Of a stretch of 7,302 nucleotides of DNA, positions 6,998-7,302 are shown piece by piece; the first letter of the stretch is position 1, and the number at the start of each line of letters is the position of its first letter. Source of the stretch: JBHHZJ01 sp046758005 (GTDB taxonomy: Bacteria > Pseudomonadota > Alphaproteobacteria > Kiloniellales > J153); assembly GCA_046758005.1 (NCBI GenBank), contig JBHHZJ010000134.1:1-7302 (forward strand), given 5' to 3'. The translations under genes were made by a program, and so were the position numbers. Below the pieces are notes generated by a model. It was given only the letters and a program-made list of their open reading frames with translations. It ran no database searches and was not told the DNA's origin.

Positions 6998-7302
6998 ATG
7001 TTTGCTGGTTTGCTCGGCATGCTGTCCGCCGACATGGCGATCGATCTGGGGACGGCCAACACGCTGGTCTACGTCAAGGGGCGCGGCATCGTCTTGAACG
7101 AGCCCTCGGTCGTGGCCATCGCGGAGGTCAAGGGGAAGAAGCAGGTCCTCGCCGTCGGCGACGAGGCGAAGCTCATGCTCGGGCGCACGCCGGGGAACAT
7201 CCAGGCGATCCGGCCCCTGCGCGACGGCGTCATCGCCGACTTCGAGGTCGCCGAGGAGATGATCAAGCACTTCATCCGCAAGGTGCACAACCGGCGCAGC
7301 TT
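6998..7302 (+). CDS. mreB: Rod shape-determining protein MreB (N-terminal 101 codons, cut by window end)
   Basis: MreB is the bacterial actin homologue. It forms membrane-associated ATP-dependent filaments that position the elongasome (MreC, MreD, RodZ, PBP2, RodA) for side-wall peptidoglycan synthesis. The visible part starts MFAGLLGMLSADMAIDLG, with a short amphipathic hydrophobic N-terminus of the membrane-binding type. It has the actin-fold phosphate-1 loop DLGTANT (16-22), then VKGRGIVLNEPSVVAI and RPLRDGVIADFEVAEEMI, all typical of MreB domain IA/IB. GAGAGG lies 4 nt before the ATG at 6998. Internal ATGs at codons 8 and 13 would remove the membrane-binding tip. mreC and mreD probably follow outside the window. 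The full protein should be near 345 residues. Confidence 0.96.
   Translation, partial: MFAGLLGMLSADMAIDLGTANTLVYVKGRGIVLNEPSVVAIAEVKGKKQVLAVGDEAKLMLGRTPGNIQAIRPLRDGVIADFEVAEEMIKHFIRKVHNRRS

Overview
The window is high-GC chromosomal DNA of an alphaproteobacterium, most likely of the Rhodospirillales or a relative. This rests on recognising the AsmA, LeuA and MreB sequences, the leuA-mreB neighbourhood and strong GC preference at third codon positions; I could not run a database search. No insertion sequence, phage gene, CRISPR array, rRNA or tRNA is visible. The genes look like core or housekeeping genes, and I did not find a clearly new multi-gene system.

Layout. The left half (1-3642, minus strand) is one large AsmA-family envelope protein with an N-terminal membrane anchor and an internal array of roughly 70-76-residue repeats. 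A 154-bp gap separates it from a divergent small basic protein resembling DUF4169 (3797-4003, plus strand). That gene converges on a hemerythrin-domain protein (4252-4812, minus strand). The 248-bp convergent gap holds a near-perfect long palindrome of a type often dispersed between proteobacterial genes. Upstream of the hemerythrin gene is an FNR/FixK-like box (TTGA-N6-TCAA), which suggests control by oxygen or nitric oxide.

The right half is read on the plus strand: a promoter-like AT-rich island (about 4978-5006), a long untranslated leader, leuA (5328-6902, 2-isopropylmalate synthase) and the first 101 codons of mreB (from 6998, running off the window). The leuA leader is the most interesting part. 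It holds a short ORF (5087-5233) with seven Leu codons in its last 19 codons, three of them consecutive. A strong stem-loop begins at the ORF's stop codon, and a 7-nt stretch inside the Leu-codon region is exactly complementary to the leuA ribosome-binding region. Together these look like leucine-responsive attenuation. No U-tract follows the stem-loop, so the mechanism may be translational or may need Rho; that is inference.

The genes do not form one pathway. Envelope biogenesis (AsmA, MreB), leucine synthesis (LeuA) and diiron O2/NO chemistry (hemerythrin) sit side by side. Any shared regulation would be limited to the divergent asmA/DUF4169 gap, or to leuA read-through into mreB.
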